DNA of 64,000 bases from Saccharofermentans sp. (GCA_024695565.1 JAILHX010000067.1:1-64000), one strand, 5' to 3'. Numbered from the stretch's first letter, positions 17,413 to 25,772 are shown. The notes: a model not told the origin generated them from the sequence alone. A program made the numbers and translations.

Positions 17413-18261
17413 ATGTATATAGCTCAGGTGATCACAAACGGAATACTTCTCGGAAGCGTATATGCGCTTCTGGGTCTCGGTATGACCCTGATCTTCGGCA
17501 TCGTAAAGCAGACGAACCTCGCTCACGGTGTCTTCATAGTCCTGGGAGCTTACCTGTCTTCCGTACTGGCACCCGTGCTCGGCATCGATCCGATATTCAC
17601 ACTCTTGCTTACGGTTCCGCTGATGTTCCTGTTCGGATTTGTGCTTCAGTATTTCCTCATCGGCAAAGCTATGCAGAAAGGCAGCGAGCCCGCACTTCTT
17701 GTCACCTTTGGATTATCGATAATCCTGCAGGACGTTATGCTCCTCATATTCACTGCCGACGCCCAGCACATCACGACTTCATACAGCGTCGCAAACTTCG
17801 ACATCTTCGGACTCAAAGTATCCGTACTTAATGTTGTTTTATTCTGTATCAGCCTGGTCACGATCGGTGCCCTGTGGCTGTTCCTTAACAAGACATATAC
17901 AGGAAGAGCCATCCGCGCAACCTCAGACAACCCTGAGGCCGCTTCTCTGGCCGGTGTAAGCGTCAGGAAGATCTACGCCATAGCCATGGGCATCGCGATG
18001 GCCAGCGCGGCTGTGGCAGGCCTCTGCGTCGGCATGAAGTGGACCTTCTATGCAAGCTCGGGCGGAAGCTATCTCCTTATCGCATTCGTTGTTGTGGTTA
18101 TCGGCGGATTGGGAAGTGTTCCCGGCACCCTGATAGCAGGTCTTCTCTTCGGTCTGGCGCAGGTCATAGGCGGTGCCAACTACGGACTTCTCATAAGTTA
18201 CGTGATCCTGCTGATAGTTCTTGTCGTCAAGCCTCAGGGCATTCTCGGAAAGAAGGTGTGA
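17413..18261 (+). CDS. livH: Liv-type ABC importer permease (LivH-like)
   Basis: 282 residues with about eight hydrophobic helices and the LivH-type opening (NGILLGSVYALLGLGMTLIF) and GRAIRATSDNPEAASLAGV cytoplasmic loop with the conserved EAA-like motif. It starts 4 bases after livF. Length and order fit the branched-chain amino acid permease family. Confidence 0.9.
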   Translation: MYIAQVITNGILLGSVYALLGLGMTLIFGIVKQTNLAHGVFIVLGAYLSSVLAPVLGIDPIFTLLLTVPLMFLFGFVLQYFLIGKAMQKGSEPALLVTFGLSIILQDVMLLIFTADAQHITTSYSVANFDIFGLKVSVLNVVLFCISLVTIGALWLFLNKTYTGRAIRATSDNPEAASLAGVSVRKIYAIAMGIAMASAAVAGLCVGMKWTFYASSGGSYLLIAFVVVVIGGLGSVPGTLIAGLLFGLAQVIGGANYGLLISYVILLIVLVVKPQGILGKKV

Positions 18262-18264
18262 GCC

Positions 18265-19263
18265 ATGAATAAGATATCACCGGCAAAACACCACTCCAGA
18301 GTCCTCGACTCAATGCCTCTGCTCATAGGCTGTATAGTCGTTATCGCTGCACTTTACGGCATCTGCATCTCAGGCATCGCAAGCAACAATGTGATGCGTT
18401 ATATGATCCAGATCTTCCTCTATATCATCCTCGGTGAGATGTGGAATCTCTTATCAGGTTATGCAGGCATGACGAGCCTCGGACAGCAGCTCTATATAGG
18501 TCTTTCCGGTTACGCCGTAGCGGTGGCAACATCAACGTTTAAGCTCCCATTAGGAACGGGAATACTTCTTGCGGTAATCGTCTGTACCGTGGTCTCACTT
18601 GTCATGTCACTGATACTCTTCAGAATGGAAGGCATGTATTTTTCTATCGCCACATGGGTCGTCGCTGAGATGTTCTCGACATTCTTCTTCAGCTGGAAAT
18701 TCGTAGGACAGGGCAGCGGCATGACGATCCGCGTAACACCCTACCCCAGGATGTTTGATATCTGCATTCTCTCACTGACATTCTGCGTGGGCGCACTCGT
18801 AATCGTCTACATGCTGCTTAGGACCAAGATCGGATTAGGTCTTACCGCAATGCGTGACGACATCACGGCAGCGTCTTCAGTAGGCGTTGACCAGATCAGT
18901 CATAAGCTCGTTGTATATGTCATTGCTGCGGTATTCATCGCTTTTGCGGGTTCGGTTTTCGTGATCAACAAGGGAATCATATATCCTGATAACGGCTTTA
19001 CCATCGGCTGGACAGTCTCCATGATCTTCATCGTGGTAGTCGGCGGCAAAGGCACGTTCAGCGGCCCTATCGTAGGTGCGGTCATCTATGTATTCCTGCA
19101 GGAATTCCTGGCTCACTTCCCCGGGTGGTCAAACATCATCCTCGGAGTGATCACTATCCTCGTGATCTTATTCCTCCCTGACGGAATCGTCGGTACACTC
19201 CAGAAGAAGCTCCACTTCGAGCTCTTCTCAGCCAAGCGCATATCGTTCCCGAAGGAAAGATAA
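18265..19263 (+). CDS. livM: Liv-type ABC importer permease (LivM-like)
   Basis: 332 residues with about nine to ten hydrophobic helices. It has NLLSGYAGMTSLGQQLYIG, the LivM signature stretch, and GLGLTAMRDDITAASSVGV, the ATPase-coupling loop. It starts 3 bases after livH, and no terminator hairpin is visible directly behind it. It completes the importer in the order binding protein, G, F, H, M. Confidence 0.9.
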   Translation: MNKISPAKHHSRVLDSMPLLIGCIVVIAALYGICISGIASNNVMRYMIQIFLYIILGEMWNLLSGYAGMTSLGQQLYIGLSGYAVAVATSTFKLPLGTGILLAVIVCTVVSLVMSLILFRMEGMYFSIATWVVAEMFSTFFFSWKFVGQGSGMTIRVTPYPRMFDICILSLTFCVGALVIVYMLLRTKIGLGLTAMRDDITAASSVGVDQISHKLVVYVIAAVFIAFAGSVFVINKGIIYPDNGFTIGWTVSMIFIVVVGGKGTFSGPIVGAVIYVFLQEFLAHFPGWSNIILGVITILVILFLPDGIVGTLQKKLHFELFSAKRISFPKER

Positions 19264-19266
19264 GTT

Positions 19267-19295
19267 TTGCCCACTACGGTATGAATCAGTATAAT
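19267..19295 (+). promoter_or_regulatory. promoter predicting a leaderless mRNA for the lipoprotein gene
   Basis: TTGCCC at 19267-19272, 17-base spacer, perfect TATAAT at 19290-19295. The expected +1, seven bases past the box, is 19302, the A of the ATG of a lipoprotein whose start has no Shine-Dalgarno sequence. Confidence 0.5.
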
Positions 19296-19301
19296 GTCCC
19301 T

Positions 19302-20264
19302 ATGAAGAAAAAGATAACAGCAATTTTATTAACCCTCTCATTACTTACTTCCATGACCGGATGCTCCATTCCGGGAGATATCGATATCTTTGGAGCAAAT
19401 GCTGATGAAGAGGCTATCGCAGAAGCAGAAGAAGGCGTTTTAGAGTCGGTTGATGCAATAGCAGGAGCACTCGCTGACTGCGATTACGACGTCTTGAAGA
19501 GAAACTGCGTAAACGAAGCCAGAGTCGTTAAAAACTCCATGCCTGTAGTAGATAAAGATGAGACAGATAAGTCCCTTATCGTTAAGAACATGATCGCCTC
19601 CACGATCACTTACCAGATCTACGACGGCAGCTTCCAGACCGATCTTAAGGGCGGAACGAGCTCAGTTAAGGTCATCTTCTCGTACGCTAATTATCACAGG
19701 GTATTAAATGAATGCGAGTACTTCGTTAATCCCGGAGATTTCAACTCGCGTCTTGCTGAAGTTGAGGATACGATAAACGTCATTATAGATCTCCAATTCC
19801 AGCAGCACTTAAACGAATACCTTCTGGTCAATGCATCTGATCTTGTAGAAGTCTACAACTACGAAGACACACAGCTTAATTACATGAACAGCTTCTTCGA
19901 CATGGTCGACGAGATCTACATGACCGGCGACGGCTGGGATCCCGTCACCAACAGTTACACTGACACGGATACCTTTGAGTGCGTACTCGTATTAAACGAC
20001 CAGGCCAGCGAATATATCTGGCAGTATGTTTATGTTATCGCCGAGGAAACCTGGCCCGACCTGACCTATACCTACATCTCGGAATGGATCACCGAACGCT
20101 ACCCTCACGAGATCCGTATAACCTATACTGCCGATGAACTCTTCGAAGAAGATACCTATATCATCGTCTTCTACAACGACTACGATGACGAGGCAGTATA
20201 TTACGAGTTCAGCGTGTACAAGACAGACACGGAACCTGCCGGCGAGACGGCCGAAGAACCTTAA
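19302..20264 (+). CDS. lipoprotein of unknown function
   Basis: 320 residues from the ATG at 19302, giving a textbook lipoprotein signal (MKKK, hydrophobic stretch, MTGC lipobox). An ATG seven codons earlier would add a polar head before the signal and is less likely. The mature protein is acidic with many Tyr, Asp and Glu and shows no motif I recognise; it has repeated short alpha/beta segments. It sits 38 bases after the Liv importer but probably has its own promoter. No ribosome-binding site is visible. Confidence 0.7.
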   Translation: MKKKITAILLTLSLLTSMTGCSIPGDIDIFGANADEEAIAEAEEGVLESVDAIAGALADCDYDVLKRNCVNEARVVKNSMPVVDKDETDKSLIVKNMIASTITYQIYDGSFQTDLKGGTSSVKVIFSYANYHRVLNECEYFVNPGDFNSRLAEVEDTINVIIDLQFQQHLNEYLLVNASDLVEVYNYEDTQLNYMNSFFDMVDEIYMTGDGWDPVTNSYTDTDTFECVLVLNDQASEYIWQYVYVIAEETWPDLTYTYISEWITERYPHEIRITYTADELFEEDTYIIVFYNDYDDEAVYYEFSVYKTDTEPAGETAEEP

Positions 20265-20341
20265 GTAACATTGTTACATTCCCTTATTTTACGGGCACTT
20301 TGAGCCGTTTTTCTGATTATGCCCGAAAACACCTTTGTGAG
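20265..20341. other. first part of the gene-poor stretch after the lipoprotein gene
   Basis: The 440 bases from 20265 to 20704 contain no convincing gene. The first part has a short palindrome GTAAC-ATT-GTTAC just after the stop and a GGGCA...TGCCC inverted repeat near 20294-20325; neither is followed by a strong T-run, so termination is uncertain. The rest is repeat copy A and a gene remnant, listed separately. Confidence 0.5.
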
Positions 20342-20600
20342 GCGTTCTTTTTTGTCTGATTGAAAGCCGATTCAGCATCTGACCGAAAGCCGATTCATCA
20401 TGGTACGAAAAAGTGATGAAATGAGCTGATTTTGTCACTGTTTCGTGAAAAACGGCTTGAAAGTGACGTAGGAATGCGAAAAGCAACGATTTTCGTGAAT
20501 ATTTCGTCACTTCACGCTGCTCACACACATTCCCGGGTGCAAACCGTGTGCCGATATGAGTTCTGTATTAAATCGTCGAAAAAAGCATGAAAAAAAACAA
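20342..20600 (+). repeat. dispersed direct repeat, copy A (long form)
   Basis: The block starting GGCGTTCTTTTTTGTCTGAT and ending near AAATCGTCGAAAAAAGCATG recurs at about 26419-26518 in the same orientation. Nearly identical segments are TTGAAAGCCGATTCAG, TGGTACGAAAAAGTGATG and ATGAGTTCTGTATTAAATCG. Copy A holds about 150 extra bases, including a second GAAAGCCGATTCA and internal TTTCGTGAA/TTTCGTCAC segments. A minus-strand 79-codon frame crosses it, but the frame is conserved only over the shared repeat, so I do not call a gene. Repeat type unknown. Confidence 0.75.
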
Positions 20601-20606
20601 AACGCA

Positions 20607-20679
20607 AGAATAAATATGAAGCAACATTAACAAGAAGAGCAATTATCACAAAAAACTTATGATTATTGTTGTTATAACT
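20607..20679 (-). pseudogene. C-terminal remnant of a paralogue of the 207-residue membrane protein
   Basis: Read on the minus strand, this stretch encodes about 25 residues including VIIALLVNVASYLF. It matches the C-terminal helix of the gene at 21281-21904 (VLTLIVNVVSYYF), and the DNA is also alike (AACAACATTAACAATAAGAG against GCAACATTAACAAGAAGAG). No start exists and an in-frame stop precedes it. It abuts repeat copy A, as if the element or a deletion removed the rest. Confidence 0.55.
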
Positions 20680-20704
20680 CTACGGCTCATTTAGACTATC
20701 CCAT

Positions 20705-21061
20705 TCATTCTGAAGAATACATTATCGGATCCATAATTTCCTTTATTTCATCTACTTCAGGTGTGTGTCCTGTAGAGATAGGATTATCATAATCTATTTG
20801 TGTATCGTTATATGCTTCTAAACCGAAAATGGTGACTATCGTTCCTGTTTCGTAATAGGAGTGCTCTCCTTGAGTATTGATTCGATGCCGCAATTCAACT
20901 GAATACATTGCGCCGAAACCAAAACTCTCGTATCGTATTGTTCCACCATCCTGCAATCCATATCTACGTGGGAATAGAATAAATACCACAAGAATACATA
21001 TTGCTATAGCAAATATCATTAACAAAGCTTTATTCATTTTATAATTGCTTTTGTTACTCAT
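20705..21061 (-). CDS. small membrane-anchored protein, unknown function
   Basis: 118 residues from the ATG at 21061, which directly follows the stop of the upstream remnant (TAATATG). An earlier ATG at 21103 is possible but would put a charged head before the helix. One transmembrane helix (about 10-30) is followed by an extracytoplasmic part of about 85 residues rich in Tyr, Gly and Asp. No family recognised. AT-rich like its island neighbours. Confidence 0.5.
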   Translation of the reverse strand: MSNKSNYKMNKALLMIFAIAICILVVFILFPRRYGLQDGGTIRYESFGFGAMYSVELRHRINTQGEHSYYETGTIVTIFGLEAYNDTQIDYDNPISTGHTPEVDEIKEIMDPIMYSSE

Positions 21062-21062
21062 A

Positions 21063-21266
21063 TTATGTCTTCGTCTTTCGTTCGTTTGAAGTAGTGTCAT
21101 CAATAATTATATATTGGAGATAAGCAAGTGTATGTTTTGCTATTTCATAAGAAGGCAAATCGAGTCCAGCTGCTTTTAATTCATTGTCAAAGTCAGCCCC
21201 TTTGTAAATCTCAAGCAACACAACATTTTCATCTAATGCTCTAAAAGCATTCCAAATATGGTGCTT
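21063..21266 (-). pseudogene. 5'-truncated cupin-like (WbuC-type) gene remnant
   Basis: A 67-codon open frame with no start codon: an in-frame stop at 21267-21269 cuts it off. It encodes HHIWNAFRALDENVVLLEIY and then KGADFDNELKAAGLDLPSY. A His-x-x-x-Trp region followed by VVLLEIYKG resembles the core of small cupin-fold proteins of the WbuC type or related sugar-epimerase-like cupins. The N-terminal half is gone. The resemblance is by pattern only. Confidence 0.5.
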
Positions 21267-21280
21267 TCACGGGAGATAGC

Positions 21281-21904
21281 TCAGTATCTGATAGATCTCG
21301 TTACCTGTTTATTCGAGAAATAATATGAAACAACATTAACAATAAGAGTAAGCACTATAATAGCAATATCAATGACAACACAATACATAATTGCGTTTTT
21401 TCTATCATAATAGTTAAGAATTTCTGTTTTGATTGAATCCGAATAGAAATGTGGTCGGCTATCTTGGGAAAATGGATCTGTTGAATCTTCAGTTAACTGA
21501 TCAATACAATTTTCAATTACAAGCCTATTGGTAGGTACTAGATCTGCATAGTAATAGTACTTGCATCCATCATCAGCATATACATCCTTCAGCTCAGAAT
21601 CATTCTGCTCAAATACCAGACGGCAATTTCCGTCATAAGAATTTGTGATCCACCCCTTTTCAATATCGTTCAGATTAAGATTAAGAACCTGATTTTTAAT
21701 TTCATGATGAGTTATATCTATCGGATATACGTTAACCAATAAATCATCGTCTTCTGTAACTTTAACAACAGATGCAGGAATAAAAACTGTATTGTTCATT
21801 CCCGAATTAGAATTCAACAAGTATAGTTTGATGGTTAACCATACAAGCGAGAGAATTATGATAAAAGCACAAAAAACATTTGTTGTTATGATTCTGCGTT
21901 TCAT
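21281..21904 (-). CDS. two-helix membrane protein, unknown function
   Basis: 207 residues with a helix at the N-terminus (about 9-28), an extracytoplasmic domain of about 140 residues, and a second helix near 170-195. No known domain recognised. No clear ribosome-binding site precedes the ATG. It lies 27 bases after the 39-codon gene. A decayed relative of its C-terminus lies at 20607-20679, so this family was duplicated locally. Confidence 0.6.
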   Translation of the reverse strand: MKRRIITTNVFCAFIIILSLVWLTIKLYLLNSNSGMNNTVFIPASVVKVTEDDDLLVNVYPIDITHHEIKNQVLNLNLNDIEKGWITNSYDGNCRLVFEQNDSELKDVYADDGCKYYYYADLVPTNRLVIENCIDQLTEDSTDPFSQDSRPHFYSDSIKTEILNYYDRKNAIMYCVVIDIAIIVLTLIVNVVSYYFSNKQVTRSIRY

Positions 21905-21931
21905 TTTTGTTTGTTCTTTATTGCTTATTAA

Positions 21932-22051
21932 CTATTGACCAACTGTATCATCAGCAAACACCTTTTCTACAATGTTTATCGGAATACTTACGATAGATAA
22001 AGATACACATACTATACTTGTTACTAATTGGGTTTTGCGTGAATAGAACAT
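21932..22051 (-). CDS. 39-residue secreted-peptide-like small gene
   Basis: I found this by reading the gap between two larger genes. The ATG at 22051 has GGAG ten bases upstream, and the frame ends at TAG 21932-21934. The product is almost entirely a signal peptide: basic start (MFYSRKTQ), a hydrophobic core of about 20 residues, then a plausible signal peptidase site VFA followed by DDTVGQ. It could be the precursor of a tiny exported peptide, or the surviving front end of a lost secreted protein. No homologue is known to me. Confidence 0.4.
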   Translation of the reverse strand: MFYSRKTQLVTSIVCVSLSIVSIPINIVEKVFADDTVGQ

Positions 22052-22126
22052 AAATAGTAGTCTCCAATTGCTTTTACATTTAATACGATTTTCTTATAAC
22101 TTACTCTTCACCATGCGCTGCTCATA

Positions 22127-24526
22127 TCACCCTCGTTCATCCAAAACTTTCTGAACACGGTCCTGGATGATTACAACGACTGAATCAAGATCCTTTTGAC
22201 CTAAAAAATATGCAGGCATTTCTTCAATTAAAATCATGCTCATATCAGAATCTGCTGAATTCATCCTTGAACAGCTAAGAATTGTATTTTCTAAGCTATC
22301 GGTGTCCTGTGATGTGAATTCAGTTCTAAGTCTTACATACGTGCCCTCTTCATAGTCATAAATTTCTTGTGTGCCTACTTCGTTATTGAAGTAATCAATT
22401 GCAGCATTACATCCTTGCCTTAGTGCCTCTCTGTTAATAACCAACTTGTCACTCATAACCAACTTGGTCTGAATATCATCCGTGAGCAGGATCTTTACAA
22501 AGTCAGCACATGCATTAACATCTACTGCATGAGCAGAAACCGCAATCGAAATATCTGTTCCAAACAAAGGCCCTCGTCCGTCAGTTGAAGGAAGACCGAG
22601 TATTGCGGTTCCATTATTTATCTGCGCCCTTTTTATAAGATATCCGCTTATTCCGGGACAGGTGCAATAGCGGGCTGTTCTGTTGTTAGAAACCGCAAGA
22701 TCTAAGCTTGTCTCATCTTCCGTGTCGGTTAACCAGGAAACACTGCTCTGTCTGACATTATCCTTAACAAACCCGGCCAGTTGTTCAAATTCCGGACAGG
22801 AAAAGTCAACTTGACCATCCTTAATGAATACGTCGCTCATAGCACTAAACAACTTTGCAAAATACAATGCTTGTCCGGATTCTATAACATCTTTTCCATC
22901 CAATACTTCATACAGAAATGTCTCATATTCATCGGTTGTAAAACCTGTTCCTGATGCACCTGCGAATTGAGGATCTGTCTGTATCCCTTCAATGGTAAAA
23001 CTTATTGGAAGTTGATACAGTTTTCCATCTATTCTGGCTCCATCAATAATGTTTATAAAATACTCATCTGAACTTAGTTCAGAAACATATGGAGAAAGAT
23101 CTGCTAAATAGCTTTCGTTGTTCAACTGGCCTATTTCACTTGTGTTCAAGAAAATATCAGGCCCTTCTCCATTCATAATGTCCACTATAAGATCATTGCT
23201 TAAGCTCGCATTCGCTTGCAGCCACGCGGAATCATAATCATCCTGGCTTCCAATATCGCTTGAGCCAAAGTAATCATCAATATTGTAACGGGTAGATACT
23301 TTAATAAAATAATCGCTGTTTGTGTCGTTATATGTGATTATGGCATCAGATATTGTACTGTCAATCTTTCCATCAGGCACATAGAGTTCGATTACCTTTT
23401 TGCCGGCGTGAGGATTCTTGTCAGCTCTTGTTAATTCTACAATTGCATAACTCTTTACAAATACGGAATCAAACGCGGTTGTGGTACTGTATTGGCCGCA
23501 AAGCAGAAATGAATCCTCTGAACAATCCGCTATTTCAAGATTGGATAAATACTGTCTGTTTACTCCACAACAGTTGTAATCAAATATCTGATCAACCGTT
23601 TTGCTGTTCAAATCGATCTTTGAAATACCTTGTTTCGTTGTAAATAACACATTTCCTTCAGAACCATTATAGGAATGAAGCAGATGCTCTATATCTAACC
23701 AAGCATATTCATTAGTATTAGCATCGGAAACCTCACAAGTATTAAGATCTAATTTAAAAAATCTGTACTCATTTTCAGTAGCAGCGGCAACCAGTGCCGT
23801 TGTATCATCCAAAGCAAGAATCAAAGGAACCCAAAATACTTCTTTTTCCGAGTCTTTAATATCTACTGTCCTTACGCTTCCATCCGGCAAATATACTCTA
23901 AGCGGACAGTATCTTTTTCCGGTTCCCTGATAGAAAAATGTCTCTATTCTATATTCACCCACAATAAACGAATTGACAAATTGAGTCTCATTGTTATCTT
24001 CATAGTCGTAGATATCTATTATTGTTTCTGAATCAGGATCAATATAGTAATCACTCGTAACAGTTGAAGCTGTTTCTGCATCCCATGATGTGCTATTAAC
24101 AATAATCTTGCCCGAATAATACAAAACCGACTCAGGCCAACTAGTCTCGTCGAAGAGACTATACAAATCAATAGCCTTTACCAGTTGTTTTGATGTCCTG
24201 TCAATTATAGAAACGGTTTTTATAGCAAAATCAGAATTTGATTCTACTTTACTCCAATCATCAACCATGTATTCTCCATCAGAGAATACAACAATATATT
24301 TATCGTCCGCTCCGGCCAATTGGGGTAGTAATCCTGCAATTGGTCTTTTGTCATCAATCCCTAAATCAACATCAACAATCTCTCCATAAAACCAAGGAGA
24401 AACCTCTGTGATAACTTTATCGTCTTGAACAGAGCTTTCTGTCCCTATAAAGTTGCATGATGCAACCGATAAAGCTGTAGAAATTGCTAATATAACCCCT
24501 ATGACATTTCTAAATCTGCGTTTCAT
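22127..24526 (-). CDS. large lipoprotein: beta-propeller-like N-domain fused to family 1 solute-binding domain
   Basis: 799 residues with a lipoprotein signal (MKRRFRN start, Cys near 24 in VASCNF). Residues about 45-390 show repeated short beta segments with Asp/Gly turns and look like a propeller or WD40-like domain. Residues about 395-799 resemble extracellular solute-binding protein family 1 (VIELYVPDGKIDSTISDAII, then GPDIFLNTSEIGQL, DGKLYQLPISF). No permease or ATPase accompanies it, so it may be a sensor or share permeases encoded elsewhere. AGGAG supports the start. Confidence 0.7.
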   Translation of the reverse strand: MKRRFRNVIGVILAISTALSVASCNFIGTESSVQDDKVITEVSPWFYGEIVDVDLGIDDKRPIAGLLPQLAGADDKYIVVFSDGEYMVDDWSKVESNSDFAIKTVSIIDRTSKQLVKAIDLYSLFDETSWPESVLYYSGKIIVNSTSWDAETASTVTSDYYIDPDSETIIDIYDYEDNNETQFVNSFIVGEYRIETFFYQGTGKRYCPLRVYLPDGSVRTVDIKDSEKEVFWVPLILALDDTTALVAAATENEYRFFKLDLNTCEVSDANTNEYAWLDIEHLLHSYNGSEGNVLFTTKQGISKIDLNSKTVDQIFDYNCCGVNRQYLSNLEIADCSEDSFLLCGQYSTTTAFDSVFVKSYAIVELTRADKNPHAGKKVIELYVPDGKIDSTISDAIITYNDTNSDYFIKVSTRYNIDDYFGSSDIGSQDDYDSAWLQANASLSNDLIVDIMNGEGPDIFLNTSEIGQLNNESYLADLSPYVSELSSDEYFINIIDGARIDGKLYQLPISFTIEGIQTDPQFAGASGTGFTTDEYETFLYEVLDGKDVIESGQALYFAKLFSAMSDVFIKDGQVDFSCPEFEQLAGFVKDNVRQSSVSWLTDTEDETSLDLAVSNNRTARYCTCPGISGYLIKRAQINNGTAILGLPSTDGRGPLFGTDISIAVSAHAVDVNACADFVKILLTDDIQTKLVMSDKLVINREALRQGCNAAIDYFNNEVGTQEIYDYEEGTYVRLRTEFTSQDTDSLENTILSCSRMNSADSDMSMILIEEMPAYFLGQKDLDSVVVIIQDRVQKVLDERG

Positions 24527-24570
24527 TATGTTGCTCCTAAAGATCTAACTTTCTTTTATATTTATGAAAT

Positions 24571-24600
24571 AGCAGAAAGAAGCTTGGGCTTCTTTCTGCT
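24571..24600 (-). terminator. intrinsic terminator-like hairpin, 13-bp perfect stem
   Basis: AGCAGAAAGAAGC pairs with GCTTCTTTCTGCT around a four-base loop. On the minus strand it follows the small secreted-protein gene (stop at 24608) and is followed by the moderately T-rich TATTTCAT. Confidence 0.7.
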
Positions 24601-24607
24601 TTATGAT

Positions 24608-24925
24608 TTAGAAATTGATATGGGCAAGATATCCTACGCTACTACCTGAGATTTGATATGTATTAGAATAAAGTCTTAGGTTTTGATATTGGCTAACCTC
24701 ATTCCACCTTGTCCCATAATGAGTGTTGTTCTTTACAAGATAAACCTTTACATAATAGTTTAAACTATCACCCTCAAAATCAATCCAACCTTGCTCATAT
24801 GTAGTGGAACCATTATGCGATATATGCACACCGGATTGAGGAACAGTATAAGCTAGACACATAGCAAAAGAAGTAGCGATAATTACACACATTGTTGACA
24901 ATACTACTATAACTTTCTTTATCAT
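24608..24925 (-). CDS. small secreted protein, unknown function
   Basis: 105 residues from the ATG at 24925, which has GGAGG seven bases upstream; upstream in-frame codons lack a ribosome-binding site. It has a clear signal peptide (MIKKV, hydrophobic core, cleavage near CLA-YTV) and a mature part of about 79 residues rich in Tyr, Ser, Asn and Gly with no Cys. No family recognised. The size and context (XRE regulator, second secreted protein) would fit a bacteriocin-like or cell-surface role, but there is no dedicated exporter or immunity gene here. Confidence 0.6.
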   Translation of the reverse strand: MIKKVIVVLSTMCVIIATSFAMCLAYTVPQSGVHISHNGSTTYEQGWIDFEGDSLNYYVKVYLVKNNTHYGTRWNEVSQYQNLRLYSNTYQISGSSVGYLAHINF

Positions 24926-25113
24926 ATATAACCTCCAAGTCTTATTACCAAATGTTTCTTTTCGACCTTCTTTCCAATAATCCACATGGGTCTGCACCTC
25001 CAGGAATCTAGTCAACACCATTTCGTTGCTTACACTGATCGGAGATGCTATACTTCAAGCGAAGAAAGCATGCGATCAGGTTATTCCTAATCGAAACTTT
25101 TGTTTTCTCAAAT

Positions 25114-25148
25114 AGTTGCCCGCCGGTCGCCAAACTTCGTGGGCAACT
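25114..25148 (-). terminator. hairpin after the 194-residue secreted protein gene
   Basis: AGTTGCCC (25114-25121) pairs with GGGCAACT (25141-25148) around a 19-base loop. It lies 15 bases after the stop of the minus-strand gene; the T-run on this strand is weak (ATTTG), while on the plus strand GTTTTATTTG follows. Confidence 0.45.
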
Positions 25149-25162
25149 GTTTTATTTGTAGA

Positions 25163-25747
25163 TTAATAACTTCTAAAGTTTCCGTAATTATCACACGCAA
25201 GTGTTAATGAATAACTATATGAACTTCCATCACTATAAGCTGTGCCACTAATTCGGGCATATGCTTCTGTCGCGCTATTGTTGCCAGAAGTTATTGAAGG
25301 AGTACTGTTCCATGTGCTATACGAAGGTTTTGTGTAACTGCCGGATTTGGATAATACCGTACAAGAATAATAAGAATACCTGAATGTCCCTGATATGCTA
25401 ACTGAAAAAATAAGAGCTCCAATGCTACTATAATAATCGCGGGAAGCACTGTTGCTCGTATCTGTCCTTGTCAGATTTGTATTAATTGTTGTGACATAAA
25501 CAAGGTTGCTTTCATAATCTATTTCAATATCAAAATACGATAAGTTTTCAGATGAATAATCTGGAACTGGGTAGTCTGTGTATGTTTCTAAAACATCTTG
25601 AAACTCTTCAGGTGTCTGTATCTCATGACCTTCAAGATACTTAATGAGGTTGAAATCACCTGCTGTATCCTCAGCCTGATCAGCAGTCCACCCCCCCGTA
25701 ACAGATAATGTTGCTAATGTCAACATGATTGCGATCACTTTTTTCAT
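25163..25747 (-). CDS. secreted protein, unknown function
   Basis: 194 residues from the ATG at 25747 with AAGGAGG upstream; the start lies 26 bases inside the end of the XRE gene, indicating one operon. It has a signal peptide (MKKVIAIML). The mature part is acidic at first (residues 25-75), then Ser/Tyr/Thr-rich and beta-like, ending in LTLACDNYGN, a pattern I associate with small secreted proteins of gut Clostridia. Function unknown. Confidence 0.6.
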   Translation of the reverse strand: MKKVIAIMLTLATLSVTGGWTADQAEDTAGDFNLIKYLEGHEIQTPEEFQDVLETYTDYPVPDYSSENLSYFDIEIDYESNLVYVTTINTNLTRTDTSNSASRDYYSSIGALIFSVSISGTFRYSYYSCTVLSKSGSYTKPSYSTWNSTPSITSGNNSATEAYARISGTAYSDGSSYSYSLTLACDNYGNFRSY

Positions 25748-25772
25748 AAAATCTGTGCCTCCTTTTATTGTG

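Noticed and set aside
20289..20528. 79-codon minus-strand frame in repeat copy A
   Set aside because: Similarity to the frame in copy B is confined to the shared repeat; no ribosome-binding site and no conserved full length.
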